Shown: positions 43,122 through 53,249, counted from the first letter of the stretch. The stretch is 64,000 nucleotides of DNA from Nannocystis sp. (GCF_016714285.1 NZ_JADJNN010000004.1:518456-582455); one strand, 5' to 3'. Numbers and translations are program-made. Notes: generated by a model from the sequence alone, not told the origin.

Positions 43122-43934
43122 ATGGTGATACTCGACGCGCGCATCCTCGCCCCCTTCGCTGTGCTGCTCTTCGTCGGCTGTCCTGGACAGCCCGGCGGAG
43201 ACGACAGCGGCACGTCGACGGGTACGGGCGCCAGCACCATGACGCCGACAAGCACCACCAACAGCACCACCAACAGCAGCCCGACGGGCAGCAGCACCGC
43301 GGACACACCGGACCCCACCACCGCAGGCAGCACGGCAGGCAGCACGGCAGGTGATACCAGCGGCACCACGGGGGCCGTCGACACGACCGGCGGCGATGAG
43401 ACCTCCGAGCCGATCGACGTCACCTGCACATACCCGGGCTCGACCTCGGAGGGTCCGCTGGCGCCGGATGTCGCGCCCGAGTGCGCGTGCGTGGACGCGC
43501 AGGGGTCTCTGGTTTGTAAGTCCCCGCTTTGTCCTTCTATCAGCGGCAAGTGCTCCGGCGGTGACATCTTCCAGCAGCAATGTCACGGGTCGTGGAGCTA
43601 CGACGAGGCGGCACTGGATTGCGCCCTCGCGGCGGCCCGCGATGGCCTCGAGGGCACGCTGTACTGGTACTTCGCGCCCAACAACGGATTCTCGGAGCAC
43701 TATGGCTTCCTCCACATCGTCTCCGAGCGCCGCGCCATCCGCCAGGACGTGAATTGGATCGACCTCGGCGGCGAGGTGAGCGATACGCAACTGTGGCAGC
43801 TCAAGGACGCGGCGTACTTTCAAGGGTGCATCGATCTGCCGACATTCTGCGAGCGGCTCGCCTGCTTCTTCGCGGGCACGGAGGCAATCGCGCTGTCCCT
43901 GTGCCTGCCCGGCTTCTACGATCGGGAATTCTGA
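43122..43934 (+). CDS. Thr/Ser-linker lipoprotein, paralogue A
   Basis: 270 residues. Lipobox in LLFVGC, then a GTSTG/STTNSTTN linker (about 30-105), then a Cys-containing C-terminal domain of about 150 residues: CTYPGSTSEGPLAPDVAPECACVD, ALDCALAAARDGLEGTLYWYF, GFLHIVSERRAIRQDVNW, AYFQGCIDLPTFCERLACFFAG, LSLCLPGF. It is a close paralogue of the gene at 44983, differing mainly by an extra 17-18 residues (GKCSGGDIFQQQCHGSWSY) before DEAALDC. Role unknown; a surface protein is clear from the signal. The ATG at 43122 fits the lipoprotein signal; 30 upstream in-frame codons overlap the preceding gene's end. Confidence 0.78.
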   Translation: MVILDARILAPFAVLLFVGCPGQPGGDDSGTSTGTGASTMTPTSTTNSTTNSSPTGSSTADTPDPTTAGSTAGSTAGDTSGTTGAVDTTGGDETSEPIDVTCTYPGSTSEGPLAPDVAPECACVDAQGSLVCKSPLCPSISGKCSGGDIFQQQCHGSWSYDEAALDCALAAARDGLEGTLYWYFAPNNGFSEHYGFLHIVSERRAIRQDVNWIDLGGEVSDTQLWQLKDAAYFQGCIDLPTFCERLACFFAGTEAIALSLCLPGFYDREF

Positions 43935-43990
43935 TCACGGGCGCGCGGCACCACCTGGAAGCGTGGAGGACCCCGCGAACCCGTCTCGCC

Positions 43991-44503
43991 TCAGCGCTGG
44001 GCCTCGCCGCCCTCCTCGGCCCACGCCCGCAGCTTCTGCTTGAGCTTCGCCTCGGCCTTGCTGCCGACGTGCTCCCAGTCCTCGTCCGGTTCGGCCTCGG
44101 CCCACTGGCGGATCTTGTGTTGCAGTTTGTGCTCGACCTTCTTGGCGATCTCCTCCCACTCCTTCTGGTCGCGCAGCGATCGCTTCGGCGGCCTGGGGCG
44201 ATACGAGCGTGAGCCGCCGCCACAGATGCAGCCGATGCCGAGGAGAAAGCCGAGGTCGTACCACCCGCCGGTATTGTGCAGCTCATAGACGCGGACCTGC
44301 TCGCTGAACAGGCCGATCACGAGCGTCACCCACGAGATCATCCCGTGCCACAGCCCCTGCCAGAAGCCGGCCGGCGCGTCGACGGTGAAGCGCGGATCGC
44401 CAGCGGCGCAGCCGAGGACGAGCAGAGATATCAGCGCACACGCTAGGAGAGGCGCCGCGGCGCCGTGGCGCCTCTTGGGAATTCGGGCGGGACAGTGGTC
44501 CAT
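43991..44503 (-). CDS. Small lipoprotein with GFW/GGWYDLGF membrane domain
   Basis: 170 residues. Lipobox in ALISLLVLGC, then DAPAGFWQGLWHGMISWVTLVIGLFSEQ, VRVYELHNTGGWYDLGFLLGIGCICGGGS, a short widespread uncharacterised membrane module with one or two TM segments. The C-terminal 75 residues are charged and probably helical, with an internal repeat (EEIAKKVEHKLQHKIRQWAE / EHVGSKAEAKLKQKLRAWAE). I know the module from many bacteria only as a conserved hypothetical. The ATG at 44503 was chosen for the signal peptide. It converges on paralogue A and is divergent from the poly-C/poly-G region. Confidence 0.8.
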   Translation of the reverse strand: MDHCPARIPKRRHGAAAPLLACALISLLVLGCAAGDPRFTVDAPAGFWQGLWHGMISWVTLVIGLFSEQVRVYELHNTGGWYDLGFLLGIGCICGGGSRSYRPRPPKRSLRDQKEWEEIAKKVEHKLQHKIRQWAEAEPDEDWEHVGSKAEAKLKQKLRAWAEEGGEAQR

Positions 44504-44719
44504 GGCAATGTTGGCAATCCCAGAGCAAGGCCTGTGCCAGCGGGCCGGGTTGTAATCTGTGGGCTTTCGATGACCGCCGCCGGTGGCCGGCGAATGGCTT
44601 GCACCTCCGTGCAAGCGCTTCATCGGCTGCGGCCGTTGCTCGAGCGGCGCGCCCATGATGTGCGCAGATTCTGCTGCTGCTACCCGCCGCGCCCCGCGGC
44701 ATTCTCCACTGAAAGCACC

Positions 44720-44920
44720 ATGAACCTTCGCACCATCGTCCTCCTCTCGTTCGGCGCCTTCCTCACCGGTATACGGCCGGCGCACGCGGCCCCCCCCCGG
44801 GCGGGGGCAAGGGGGAGAGGTCGCGCCGGAAGGTCCACCGCGAGGTGCACCCGGGTGGGCCCCAATGCGAGAACACTCTGCGATGCCTGTCGACCCGGCG
44901 CGTCTGGCCGCAGGGGGTGA
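44720..44920 (+). pseudogene. Signal-peptide fragment ending in a C9 tract
   Basis: The ATG at 44720 begins MNLRTIVLLSFGAFLTGIRPAHA, a convincing Sec signal peptide with an AHA cleavage site. Immediately after it lies a run of nine C (44790-44798), and the following 40 codons are Arg/Gly-rich without any protein-like pattern before a stop. Either the mature part has been lost or its frame is switched by the C-tract length. None of the three frames after the tract gives a long protein, so a remnant is more likely. Confidence 0.5.
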
Positions 44921-44938
44921 GGGCCCCGGAGCCCCGCG

Positions 44939-44982
<44 letters not shown>

Positions 44983-45762
44983 ATGGTGATGCTCGACGCG
45001 CGATCGCTGACCTCGCTGGCCTCGCTACTCTCGCTGCTGATGGCAGGCTGTCCAGGACAGTCAGAAAGCGACGACAGCAGCACGTCGACGGGCACGAGCG
45101 AGGGCAGCACGACGCCCACGAGCACCACGGCGAGCACCACAGCGAGCACCACCAGCACCACCACCAGCACCACCAGCACCGCCAGCACCACCAGCACAGC
45201 GGACAGCACGTCGGGCAGCACGGCGGGTGACACCAGCGGCACCACGACCGGGGCGGTGGACACGACCGGCGGCGATTGGACCTCCGGACCGATCGACCCC
45301 ACTTGCACAAACCCGGGCTCGACCTCGGAGGGTCCGCTGACGCCGGATGTCGCGCCCGAGTGCGCGTGCGTCGACGACCAGGGGTCCTTGCTGTGCGACT
45401 CCCCGCTTTGTCCGAGTATCGGCGGCAACGACGAGGCCGCCCTCGACTGCGCCCTCGCGGCAGCCCGCGATGGCCTCGAGGGTACGCTCCGGTGGTACCT
45501 CTCGGCCGACGGCGGATTCACGTCACACGATGGCTTCCTCCACATCGTCTCCGGGCGCCGCGCCATCCGCCAGGACGTCTACTGGCAAGACCTCAGCGGC
45601 GATGTGAGCGACACCCAGCTATGGCACCTCGCCGACCCGGCGTACTTTCAGGGCTGCATCGATCTACCAACATTCTGCGCCCGCCTCGCCTGCTTCTTCG
45701 CCGGCACGACCGGGAGCGCGCTGTCGCTCTGCCTGCCCGGATTTAACAAACGCGGCTTCTAG
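44983..45762 (+). CDS. Thr/Ser-linker lipoprotein, paralogue B
   Basis: 259 residues, close paralogue of the gene at 43122. Lipobox in LLMAGC, a long TSTTTSTTSTAST linker (about 28-95), then the shared domain: CTNPGSTSEGPLTPDVAPECACVDDQGS, DEAALDCALAAARDGLEGTLRWYL, GFLHIVSGRRAIRQDVYW, AYFQGCIDLPTFCARLACFFAGT, LSLCLPGF. It lacks the 17-18-residue Cys-containing insert of paralogue A. No normal ribosome site exists because the G41 tract sits in its place; a G-run could act as a crude Shine-Dalgarno sequence, with translation depending on tract length. It converges on the histidine kinase gene, 9 bp between ends. Confidence 0.8.
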   Translation: MVMLDARSLTSLASLLSLLMAGCPGQSESDDSSTSTGTSEGSTTPTSTTASTTASTTSTTTSTTSTASTTSTADSTSGSTAGDTSGTTTGAVDTTGGDWTSGPIDPTCTNPGSTSEGPLTPDVAPECACVDDQGSLLCDSPLCPSIGGNDEAALDCALAAARDGLEGTLRWYLSADGGFTSHDGFLHIVSGRRAIRQDVYWQDLSGDVSDTQLWHLADPAYFQGCIDLPTFCARLACFFAGTTGSALSLCLPGFNKRGF

Positions 45763-45771
45763 CTAGCCCCC

Positions 45772-47133
45772 CTACCCCCGCGCCACCACCACATGAAAGC
45801 AGGCCCCCCCGCCCTCGCGCGCCGTGACGAAGGCCCGCCCCCCGTGCGCCTCGGCCACCTCGCGCACGATCGCCAGCCCGAGCCCCGCCCCGTCGCTGCC
45901 GCGTTGCAGGCGGTGGAACGGGGCGAAGATCGCCTCGCGCTCGCTCGCCGGCACCCCGGGTCCGCGGTCCTCCACCGTGATCGTCAGCCCTGACTCGCCG
46001 GGTCGCAGCGTCACATCGACCGCCCCGCCTGGCGGCGAGAACTTGATCGCGTTGGCCAACAAATTGTCGACCGCCTGACGCAGCGGCCCCGGGTTGGCGC
46101 GCAGCGGCGCCTGCTCCGGCCCGTGCACATGCAGCGTCACGCCGCGGCGCTCGGCCGGCGCCCGGTGCCCGTCGATCGCCGCGCGCACCAGCTCGGCCGC
46201 GTCGATCGGCACCCGCTCCCAGTCGGCCCGGCGCAGGCTCGCCATGTCGAGCAGCTTGCTGGCCAGCGCCCCGAGGCGGTCGACCTCGGCCCGCACCCGC
46301 GTCAGCGCCTCGATCAACTCATCCTCGCTCCGCGGCCGCCGCAGCGTCACGTCGATCTCCATCCGCATCGCCGTCAGCGGCGTGCGCAGCTCGTGCGCCG
46401 CGTCCGCGATCAAGCGGTGCTGGCCCTCCGCGGCCGCCCGCAGCTTCGCGGTCGCGTCGGCGATCGCGTCGCGCAGCCCCGCGATCACGTCGCTGCCCGC
46501 GTCCGACTCCGGCTGCGCCGTGAAGTCGCCGTCGCGCAGGCGCTGCATGTGCGCGTGGAGCCGCTGCACCCGGGCTCCCAGCCCGCGCGCGTGGCCGATC
46601 TGCAGCGCCAGCATCACCAGCGTCAGCGCCGCACCGATCAGCCCGGCCGCCCGCGCGTAGGCGGCCAGCGCCGCGTCGTGACTCGCCAGCGAGACCGCCA
46701 GCCAGATCACGTGCGGCTCGCCGCGCGGCGACCCGATCGTCACCCGCAGCTCGCGGATCCGGTGGTCGTCCGCCAGCGTCCGGGTCGCCAGCTGCGGCGT
46801 CGCCCCGACCGTCGCCAGCTCGATCCGCGGCGGCGCCACCGAGTCGTCCGGGAACGCCAGCAGGCGCCCCCCGTCGGGCCCGTACAGCGCCCCGCGGTGC
46901 TGCAGCCGCTGCAGGTCCGCGATCAGCGTCGACTCCTCGAAGTGCAGGTGCGCGTCCTGACCCGGGCGGTCGAACAGGCTCACCGACTCGCTCGCCGCCT
47001 GCAGCACCAGCCCGCGGTCCACCGACTCGAGCAGCAGGTGCTCGAGCACGAAGCCGATCACCACCAGCGCCAGCACCAGCAGGCTCGCCGGCAGCGCCGC
47101 GCCGAAGATCAGCAGGCGCCGCTGCAGCGTCAC
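45772..47133 (-). CDS. CusS-like sensor histidine kinase
   Basis: 453 residues. TM1 at about 7-30, periplasmic sensor domain 31-158, TM2 about 160-182, HAMP 183-235, HisKA with H247 in AAHELRTPLTAMRMEI, then HATPase with N-box NLLANAIKFSPPGG, G1 DRGPGVP and G2 GAGLGLAIVREVAEAHGG. All catalytic motifs are intact. The GTG at 47133 overlaps the response-regulator stop by GTGA. It is last in the efflux operon, so it most likely senses the periplasmic metal exported by the RND pump and phosphorylates the adjacent regulator; metal identity is not shown by the sequence. Confidence 0.9.
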   Translation of the reverse strand: MTLQRRLLIFGAALPASLLVLALVVIGFVLEHLLLESVDRGLVLQAASESVSLFDRPGQDAHLHFEESTLIADLQRLQHRGALYGPDGGRLLAFPDDSVAPPRIELATVGATPQLATRTLADDHRIRELRVTIGSPRGEPHVIWLAVSLASHDAALAAYARAAGLIGAALTLVMLALQIGHARGLGARVQRLHAHMQRLRDGDFTAQPESDAGSDVIAGLRDAIADATAKLRAAAEGQHRLIADAAHELRTPLTAMRMEIDVTLRRPRSEDELIEALTRVRAEVDRLGALASKLLDMASLRRADWERVPIDAAELVRAAIDGHRAPAERRGVTLHVHGPEQAPLRANPGPLRQAVDNLLANAIKFSPPGGAVDVTLRPGESGLTITVEDRGPGVPASEREAIFAPFHRLQRGSDGAGLGLAIVREVAEAHGGRAFVTAREGGGACFHVVVARG

Positions 47134-47813
47134 CTGCGAACCTCCGCCAGCTGCAGACGGAAGCCGACCCCGCGCTGGGCCCGGATCGTCGGCGCCTCCT
47201 CGCCGAGCTCCGCCAGCTTGCCGCGCAGGTAGCCGATGTACACGTCGAGCACGTTCGGCTCGCCGTCGAAGCTCGGCCCCCACACCCCCGCGAGCAGCTC
47301 CGACCGCGTCAGCACCTCGCCGACCCGGCGAAACAGCAGCGAGCACAGCGCGAACTCCCGGGCCGTCAGCGCCACCTCCTGCGCCCCGTGGATCAGCGCC
47401 CGCTTGCGACCGTCGAGCAGCACCGCCCCCGCCCGCAGCTGCGCCGCCTCCCCGCCGCGACGTCGCCCCAGCACCTCGATCCGCGCCAGCAGCTCCGCGA
47501 AGTCGAAGGGCTTGACGAGATAGTCGTCGGCCCCGGAGCGCAGCCCCAGCACCCGCTCCCCGACCGCCCCGCGCGCCGTCAACATCAGCACCGGCGTCGC
47601 CACCCCGCGGTCACGCCAGCTCCGCAGCAGCGACAGCCCGTCGCCGTCGGGCAACATCCAGTCGAGCAGAATCACGTCGTACGCGATCGTCTGCGCCTGC
47701 CCCAGCGCGTCGGCGCAGCACGAGCATGCGTCGACCACGTGCCCCTCCTCCCGCAACCCGCGCTGCAACAGCACGACCAGCCGCTCGTCGTCCTCCACGG
47801 CCAAGATCCTCAC
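47130..47813 (-). CDS. OmpR-family response regulator
   Basis: 227 residues. Receiver domain with the acidic pair EDDE (7-10), phosphoacceptor D51 (LLDWMLPDGDG), T79 and K101 (YLVKPF), then a winged-helix DNA-binding domain (LTAREFALCSLLFRRVGEVLTRSELLAGVWG, NVLDVYIGYLRGKL). Close to CusR/CopR-type regulators. The GTG at 47813 is the only start preserving the receiver N-terminus (RILAVEDDE). It lies 53 bp downstream of the RND gene and overlaps the kinase GTG by 4 bp. It probably activates this operon; no clear operator was identified. Confidence 0.92.
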   Translation of the reverse strand: MRILAVEDDERLVVLLQRGLREEGHVVDACSCCADALGQAQTIAYDVILLDWMLPDGDGLSLLRSWRDRGVATPVLMLTARGAVGERVLGLRSGADDYLVKPFDFAELLARIEVLGRRRGGEAAQLRAGAVLLDGRKRALIHGAQEVALTAREFALCSLLFRRVGEVLTRSELLAGVWGPSFDGEPNVLDVYIGYLRGKLAELGEEAPTIRAQRGVGFRLQLAEVRR

Positions 47814-47865
47814 GCCTCCGCCTCCCGCAGCCCGCGCCGCGACACGTCCGCGACGGCCACGCTCC

Positions 47866-50800
47866 TCACGCCTTCGCCTCCCGGCCGGCGAAGAACGGAT
47901 ACAGCGCCGGCAAGATCAGCAACGTCAGCAGCGTCGAGGTCACCAGCCCGCCGACCACCACCGTCGCCAGCGGCCGCTGCACCTCGGCCCCCGTGCCGGT
48001 CGCCAGCATCATCGGCACGAAGCCCAGCGCCGCCACCATCGCCGTCATCAGCACCGGCCGCATCCGCGAGTGCGCCGCCGCGATCGCGGCCTCGCGGGCC
48101 GGCATCCCCTCCGCGCGCAGCGTCGTGATCTGGGACAGCAGCACCACCCCGTTGAGCACCGCGATCCCGCTGAGGGCGATGAAGCCGATCGCGGCCGACA
48201 GCGAGAGGGGGAGCGCGCGCATGGTCAGCGCCAGGATGCCACCCACGCACGCGAAGGGCACGTGCGTGAAGATCAGCAGCGCCGGCCGCAGGCGCCCGAA
48301 CGCCAGCAAGAGCACCCCCAGGATCGCCACCACCACCGCCGGGATCACCCACGCCAGCCGGGCCCGCGCCTCCGCCAGCGACTCGTACTGCCCGCCCCAC
48401 ACCATCCGCACCCCTCGCGGCGCCGGCACCTCGGCCGCCAGCGCCGTCTTCAGCCCCTCGACCACCTCGCCGAGCGCCGCCCCCCGCACGTTGAAGCCGA
48501 CCTGATCCTTCGCTGCGCATCGTCATGGTTCACCAGGCTCGCCGCCGGCCCGCGCACGATGTCCGCCAGGTGCTCGAGGTCGATCAGCGCCCCGTCCGGC
48601 GCCGGCACCCGCACGTCCTCGAGCAGCGCCGCCGCCGGCGTCTCCCCCAGGCGCACCCGGATCGGCAGGCGCAGCGACCCCTCATACGTGTAGCCCGCGA
48701 CGATCCCCGTGCGCAGGGCCTGGATCACCCGCAGCACCTCGCGCGCCGTCATCCCGTGGGTCGCCGCGTCCAGCATCCGCGGGTGCAGCTCGGCCAGCGC
48801 CGCGTCCGGCGGCGCCATGATCCGCACGTCCACCGCCCCCGCCTGCCGCTCGATCACCGCCGCCGCCGCCTCCGCCAGCCCGCGCAGCTCGTGCAGGTCC
48901 TCGCCGAAGATGCTGAGCGACACGTCCGTCACCGACCCGCCGAGCAGCTCATTGAAGCGCATCTGGATCGGCTGCGTGAACACCATCGCCTCCGCCGGCG
49001 CCTTCTCTGCCAGCAGCGCCCCGATCTCCGCCACCAGCTCGTCGCGCCCCAGCCCCGGCCGCCACTGCGCGTGCGGGGCCAGCTCGACGAACACGTCCGC
49101 CTGCTCGATCCCCATGATGTCGGTCGCCACCGCGGGTGAGCCGATCCGCGAGACCACCGCCCGCACCTCGGGGATCCCCGCCAGCAGCACCCGCTCGAGC
49201 GCCGTGGCCTCCTGCGCCGCCGACTCGAGCGAGATATTGGGCGCCCGCTCGGTCTGGATCACCAGATCCCCCTCGTCGAGCTGAGGCACGAACGCCGCAC
49301 CAATCCCGGCGAACATCAGCCCGCCGCCGACCAGCGCCGCCACGGCCAGCACCGCCACCGCCGCCGGGAACCGCGTCGCCGCCCGCAGCGTCGGCGCATA
49401 CAACTTCTCCGCCGCCCGCACCAGCAGGGGCTCGCGCGCCGGGATGTCGCGGCTGCGCAGCAGCATCGCCGCCGCCGCCGGCACGAAGGTCAGCGCCAGC
49501 ACCAGCGAGCCGAGCAGCGCCATGATCACCGCCGCCGCCATCGGCCGGAACATCTTCCCGTCGACCCCGGTCAGCGTCACGATCGGCACGTACACCAGCA
49601 GGATCACCAGCACCGAGAAGAACACCGGCCGGGCCACCTGCCGCGTCAGCGTCGCGATCCGCTCCGGCCCCAGCGCGCTCGCCCCGAGCGCCCCGCAGAA
49701 CACCGCCTCCACCATCACCACCGCCCCGTCGACCAGCAGCCCGAAGTCGATCGCACCCAGGCTCATCAGGTTGCCGGGGATGTCCAGCAGCGCCATCCCG
49801 GCCAGCGCGAACACCATCGACAGCGGGATCACCAGCGCCACCAACAGCCCCGCGCGCAGGCTCCCGAGCAGCGCGAACAGCACCGCGATCACCAGCACCC
49901 CGCCCTCGAGCAGGTTCTTCACCACCGTCGTCAGCGTCGCGTGGACCAGCTTCGAGCGGTCGTACACGACCTCGACCTGCACGTCCTCCGGCAGCGCCGC
50001 GCGCACGTCCGCCATCCGCTCGTGCACCCGCTGCATCACCTGCAGCGCGTTGTCTCCGCGCAGCATCTGGACCATCGCGTACACCGTCTCGCCGGCCCCG
50101 TTCGCCGTCGCCGCGCCGATCCGCGGCGTCGCGCCCCAGCGCAGCGTGGCCACGTCCGCCAGCCGCAGCGCCGGCGCGCCCGCCCGCGCCGGCCGCACCA
50201 GCGCCCCGCCCAGCGCCCACGGCGTCGTCGGCCGGGCCACCCCGCGCAGCAGCACCTGCTCCGGCCCGTCCGCCAGGCTCGAGCCCGCCGCCGTCCCCGT
50301 CGCCGCCATCACGGCCGCCTCGAGCTCGCCGAGGCTCACCCCGAAGCGGGCCATCGCCGCCGGCTGGCCGACGACATCCAGCGTGCGCCGCTCGCCGCCC
50401 CAGGTGTTGACCTCGACGACCCCCGCCACGCTGCGCAGCAGCGGCACCACCCGCAGCTCGACCAGCTCGAGCAGCTCCGCCGGTGTCCGCTGCGGCGAGC
50501 CCACGGTGAAGTGAAAGATCTCGCCGAGCCCACCGGTTAACGGTCCCAGCTCCGGCGCCTCCACCCCCTCCGGCAGACGATCGCCGACCAGCGCCAGCCG
50601 CTCCTGCACCATCTGCCGCGCCAGCCACGGATCGACCTCGTCGGCGAACACCGCCGTGATCGCCGAGATCCCGTAGCGCGAGATGCTGCGCTGCTTGTTC
50701 ATCCCCGGGATCCCGCCGAGCCCGAGCTCGATCGGCCGCGTCACCAGCCGCTCCACCTCCTCCGGCGTCAGCCCCTGCGCCCGCGTCAACACCAGCACCT

Positions 50801-50936
50801 GGTTGGTCGTCACGTCCGGCAGCGCGTCGAAGCGCAGGCGCGTGCACACGAACGCGGCCAGCAGCGCCGCGATCGCGGTCAACACCAGCACCAGCCGCCG
50901 CCGCGCCACCGACCACACCACGATCGCTTCGATCAC
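47866..50936 (-). CDS. Heavy-metal RND efflux pump (CusA/CzcA-like), frame-interrupted
   Basis: About 1023 residues when one base is restored, the normal size for HME-RND inner-membrane transporters, which use the proton gradient to expel metal ions through a tripartite complex. Seen: VIEAIVVWSVARRRLVLVL start, DVTTNQVLVLTRAQGLTPEEVE, the family signature LGAIDFGLLVDGAVVMVEAVF in TM4 with its Asp and Glu residues, and the second half FVPQLDEGDLVIQTERAPN. The frame breaks at about 48508-48512 (NHDDAQR to KDQVGFNVRG); the remaining 200 residues read on from 48489. The length is one base short of a multiple of three. The GTG at 50936 overlaps the adaptor stop by GTGA. Confidence 0.9.
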
Positions 50937-52021
50937 CCGCCGCCCTCCTGCGAGCGCGCCACGGCGCGGGCATCCTCGGCCACCCGCATCCCCGCGCGCA
51001 GCCCCTCGCCGTCGCTCGCCCGCACCAGCGCCGACGCCCCCGACGAGATCAGCAGCGTCACCGGCACCTGCGTCACCGCCCCATCCTGTTGGCGATACAC
51101 CACCAGCCCGCTCGCCGCGTGCCCGATCGCCGCGCTCGGCACCTGCACGATCGCCGGGTCGTCGCTCACGCACTCGACCGCCCCGCGCAGCCCCGCGAAC
51201 GCCACCCGATCGTCCGCCACCGAAAACCACAGCACCGTCGCCCCGTCGTCCGCCTCGACCACCCGCCCCACCGGCGTCGGGTTCAGCGGCCACACCGCCC
51301 CGTCGACCGCCACGAAGCGCATCGCGCAGCCCGCCGGCGGCGCGTGCAGGAACCTCGCCTCGACCCGCGGCGGCCCCTCGCCGACGATCACCGCCACCGG
51401 CGCTCCTTGCCCCTCCACCACCTCGCCGAGCTGCCCCCCGAGCTCGCGCAGCACCCCGTCGATCGGGCTGCGCAGGCTCAGCGGCGGCGAGCGCAGCTGG
51501 TGCTTCGCGCGCGCCGGATCGACCCCCGCCGCGCGCAGCGTGGCCGCGGCCGTCCACGCCTGCTGCTCGGTCTCCGCCGCCTTCGACGCCACATCGAACA
51601 CCGCCGACTCGGACACCAGCCCCTCGTCTCGCAGCCCGCGCAGCTTGTCGCGACGGGCCGCCTGCACCTCGCCGCGCAGCAGCGCCCCGCGGTAGCTCGC
51701 CGCCGCCGCCACCACCTCCGGCATGATCACGTCGACCACCGGGTCGCCCTTGCGCACCCGGTCCCCCGCCTGCGCGTGGAAGCGGACGATCTGCGCCCGG
51801 AACAGCGGCCGGATCACCGCCTGGTGCGCCCCCGGCAGCACCACCCGCGCCGTCGCCTGCAGCAGCGCGACGTCCTGCGGCGCCGTCACCAGCACCCACG
51901 CGCTCGCCGAGCTCGCCGCGGCCCGCCGCTCGACCTGTCCCTGCGGACAGCTCTCCGCCGCCGGCCGCTCACAGCCCGCGCTCACGACCCCGAGGCCCAC
52001 GACCAAGCTCCGCCAGCGCAT
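50933..52021 (-). CDS. RND periplasmic adaptor lipoprotein (CusB/CzcB-like)
   Basis: 362 residues. Lipobox VVSAGC (Cys about 17), lipoyl/biotinyl-like halves (VIRPLFRAQIVRFHAQAGDRVRKGDPVVDVI and SLRSPIDGVLRELGGQLGEVVEGQ) around a helical hairpin (about 120-165), then a beta-barrel and membrane-proximal domain (VPSAAIGHAASGLVVYR). It would link the RND pump to an outer-membrane channel; no channel gene adjoins. A hairpin copy (51933-51953) encodes SCPQGQVE just after the lipobox, in the flexible tether. The ATG at 52021 gives the signal peptide. The last codons of the oxidoreductase ORF overlap this start by 53 bp. Confidence 0.86.
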   Translation of the reverse strand: MRWRSLVVGLGVVSAGCERPAAESCPQGQVERRAAASSASAWVLVTAPQDVALLQATARVVLPGAHQAVIRPLFRAQIVRFHAQAGDRVRKGDPVVDVIMPEVVAAAASYRGALLRGEVQAARRDKLRGLRDEGLVSESAVFDVASKAAETEQQAWTAAATLRAAGVDPARAKHQLRSPPLSLRSPIDGVLRELGGQLGEVVEGQGAPVAVIVGEGPPRVEARFLHAPPAGCAMRFVAVDGAVWPLNPTPVGRVVEADDGATVLWFSVADDRVAFAGLRGAVECVSDDPAIVQVPSAAIGHAASGLVVYRQQDGAVTQVPVTLLISSGASALVRASDGEGLRAGMRVAEDARAVARSQEGGG

Positions 52022-53213
52022 ACCCCCCGAATAACAGCGCTCGCCCCGGCTCACCTGAGACTTCCCTGAGAAGCCTCTCAGTCCCGACCACCCGCGCATG
52101 CCCCCCGCGACGACGCCCCACGTGCGGAGCCCCCGCGCTACGCCTGCCCCCCGCCCGCACGCCCCCGATCTCCAGCGAGAACCCCGGCAGCCCGCGCACC
52201 AGCCCCGCCCCGAACGCCGACGACGGCGTCTGATAGCCCGCCTCCGCCCCGTCCGTGAGCAGCCGCTGCACGCACGCCAGGGCCGTGATCACCGTCGTCT
52301 TGTAGCCCTCCGGCGTGCGCAGTCGGCCCTCCACCGTGCGCCCGTCGGCCGCCGTCGCCTGGCCCCACAGCTCCGCGTGGGCCGACTCGCGCACCTGCTC
52401 GCTCGGCCCGTGCACCGCCCGCCCGACGATCGCCTGCAGCAGCCTGATCACCGTCGGTCGGCGCAGCAGCGGCGCCAGCAGGCCGAGCACCTTCAGCCCG
52501 CGCAGCTGCCCCGGCGGCATCGCCATCGACACCGTGATGTCGCCGATCCCCGTCGAGTGATACGCCGTCGACACGTCGCCCCAGCCGATCGCCACCACCG
52601 TCCGCGGCTTGCCCGAGAACTCGATCGTCCGCTGCAGCGAGCCCGCCGCGATCGTCTCGATCTTCCCGCCGCGGCGGACCTGGACCCCGCGACCGATGTG
52701 CTCGAGCATCGTCTTCAGCGTCCCGCGGCTCATCGAGCCCAGCGCCTGGAACGCCATCTCCAGCCTCACCGCCCCCGGCAGCGCCTCCGCCAGCGCGCGC
52801 GCCAGGCAATCCGACGGCACCACGTCGAAGCCCACCCCCGGCAGCACCACCACCCCGCGCGCCCGCGCCTCCGCGTCGCGCGCCTTGCAGGCCTCGAACA
52901 CCGCGATCTCACCGGTGATGTCGAGGTAATGCGCCCGGCTGCGCAGGCACGCCGTCAGCATCGGCTCGCTGGTCGCCGAGAACGGCCCCGCCGTATGCAG
53001 CACCAGCGCCGCGCCCTCGATCGCCGCCGCCGCCCGCTCCGCATCCTCGAGCCCGAACACTCGGTGCTCGAGCCCCAGCTTGCCCGCGAGCGCCTCGATC
53101 GCCGCCTTGTTGCGCCCCGCGAGGATCGGCCGCAGCCCCTGCTCCGCCGCCGCCGTAGCGATCAGCGCACCCGTGTAACCATTCGCGCCGTACAGCAGCC
53201 AGGGCTTCGTCAT
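51969..53213 (-). CDS. Saccharopine-dehydrogenase-like (trans-acting enoyl reductase type) oxidoreductase
   Basis: 414 residues as read. A Rossmann start WLLYGANGYTGALIATAAAEQGL, LAGRNKAAIEALAGKLG, VLHTAGPFSATSEPMLTACLRSRAHYLDITGE and LPGVGFDVVPSDCLA place it in the saccharopine dehydrogenase/trans-acting enoyl reductase superfamily, NAD(P)-dependent. The substrate is unknown. The family normally ends soon after TPSSAFGAGLVRGLPGF. Here about 55 further Arg/Gly-rich residues run into the next gene. A stop in the alternative frame at 52138 would give a normal end, and 52138-53213 is one base short of a multiple of three, so a missing G in the GGGGGC runs near 52150-52170 is likely. The ATG at 53213 is clear. 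Confidence 0.82.
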   Translation of the reverse strand: MTKPWLLYGANGYTGALIATAAAEQGLRPILAGRNKAAIEALAGKLGLEHRVFGLEDAERAAAAIEGAALVLHTAGPFSATSEPMLTACLRSRAHYLDITGEIAVFEACKARDAEARARGVVVLPGVGFDVVPSDCLARALAEALPGAVRLEMAFQALGSMSRGTLKTMLEHIGRGVQVRRGGKIETIAAGSLQRTIEFSGKPRTVVAIGWGDVSTAYHSTGIGDITVSMAMPPGQLRGLKVLGLLAPLLRRPTVIRLLQAIVGRAVHGPSEQVRESAHAELWGQATAADGRTVEGRLRTPEGYKTTVITALACVQRLLTDGAEAGYQTPSSAFGAGLVRGLPGFSLEIGGVRAGGRRSAGAPHVGRRRGGHARVVGTERLLREVSGEPGRALLFGGYALAELGRGPRGRERGL

Positions 53214-53249
53214 GCGCCCTCGTGTAACCCAGCTCGCCCACCCGCGCCA

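Noticed and set aside
41320..43308. Long minus-strand ORF (662 codons) opposite the Cys-rich protein
   Set aside because: It lacks domains, and the opposite strand carries an evenly spaced Cys pattern typical of a real secreted protein.
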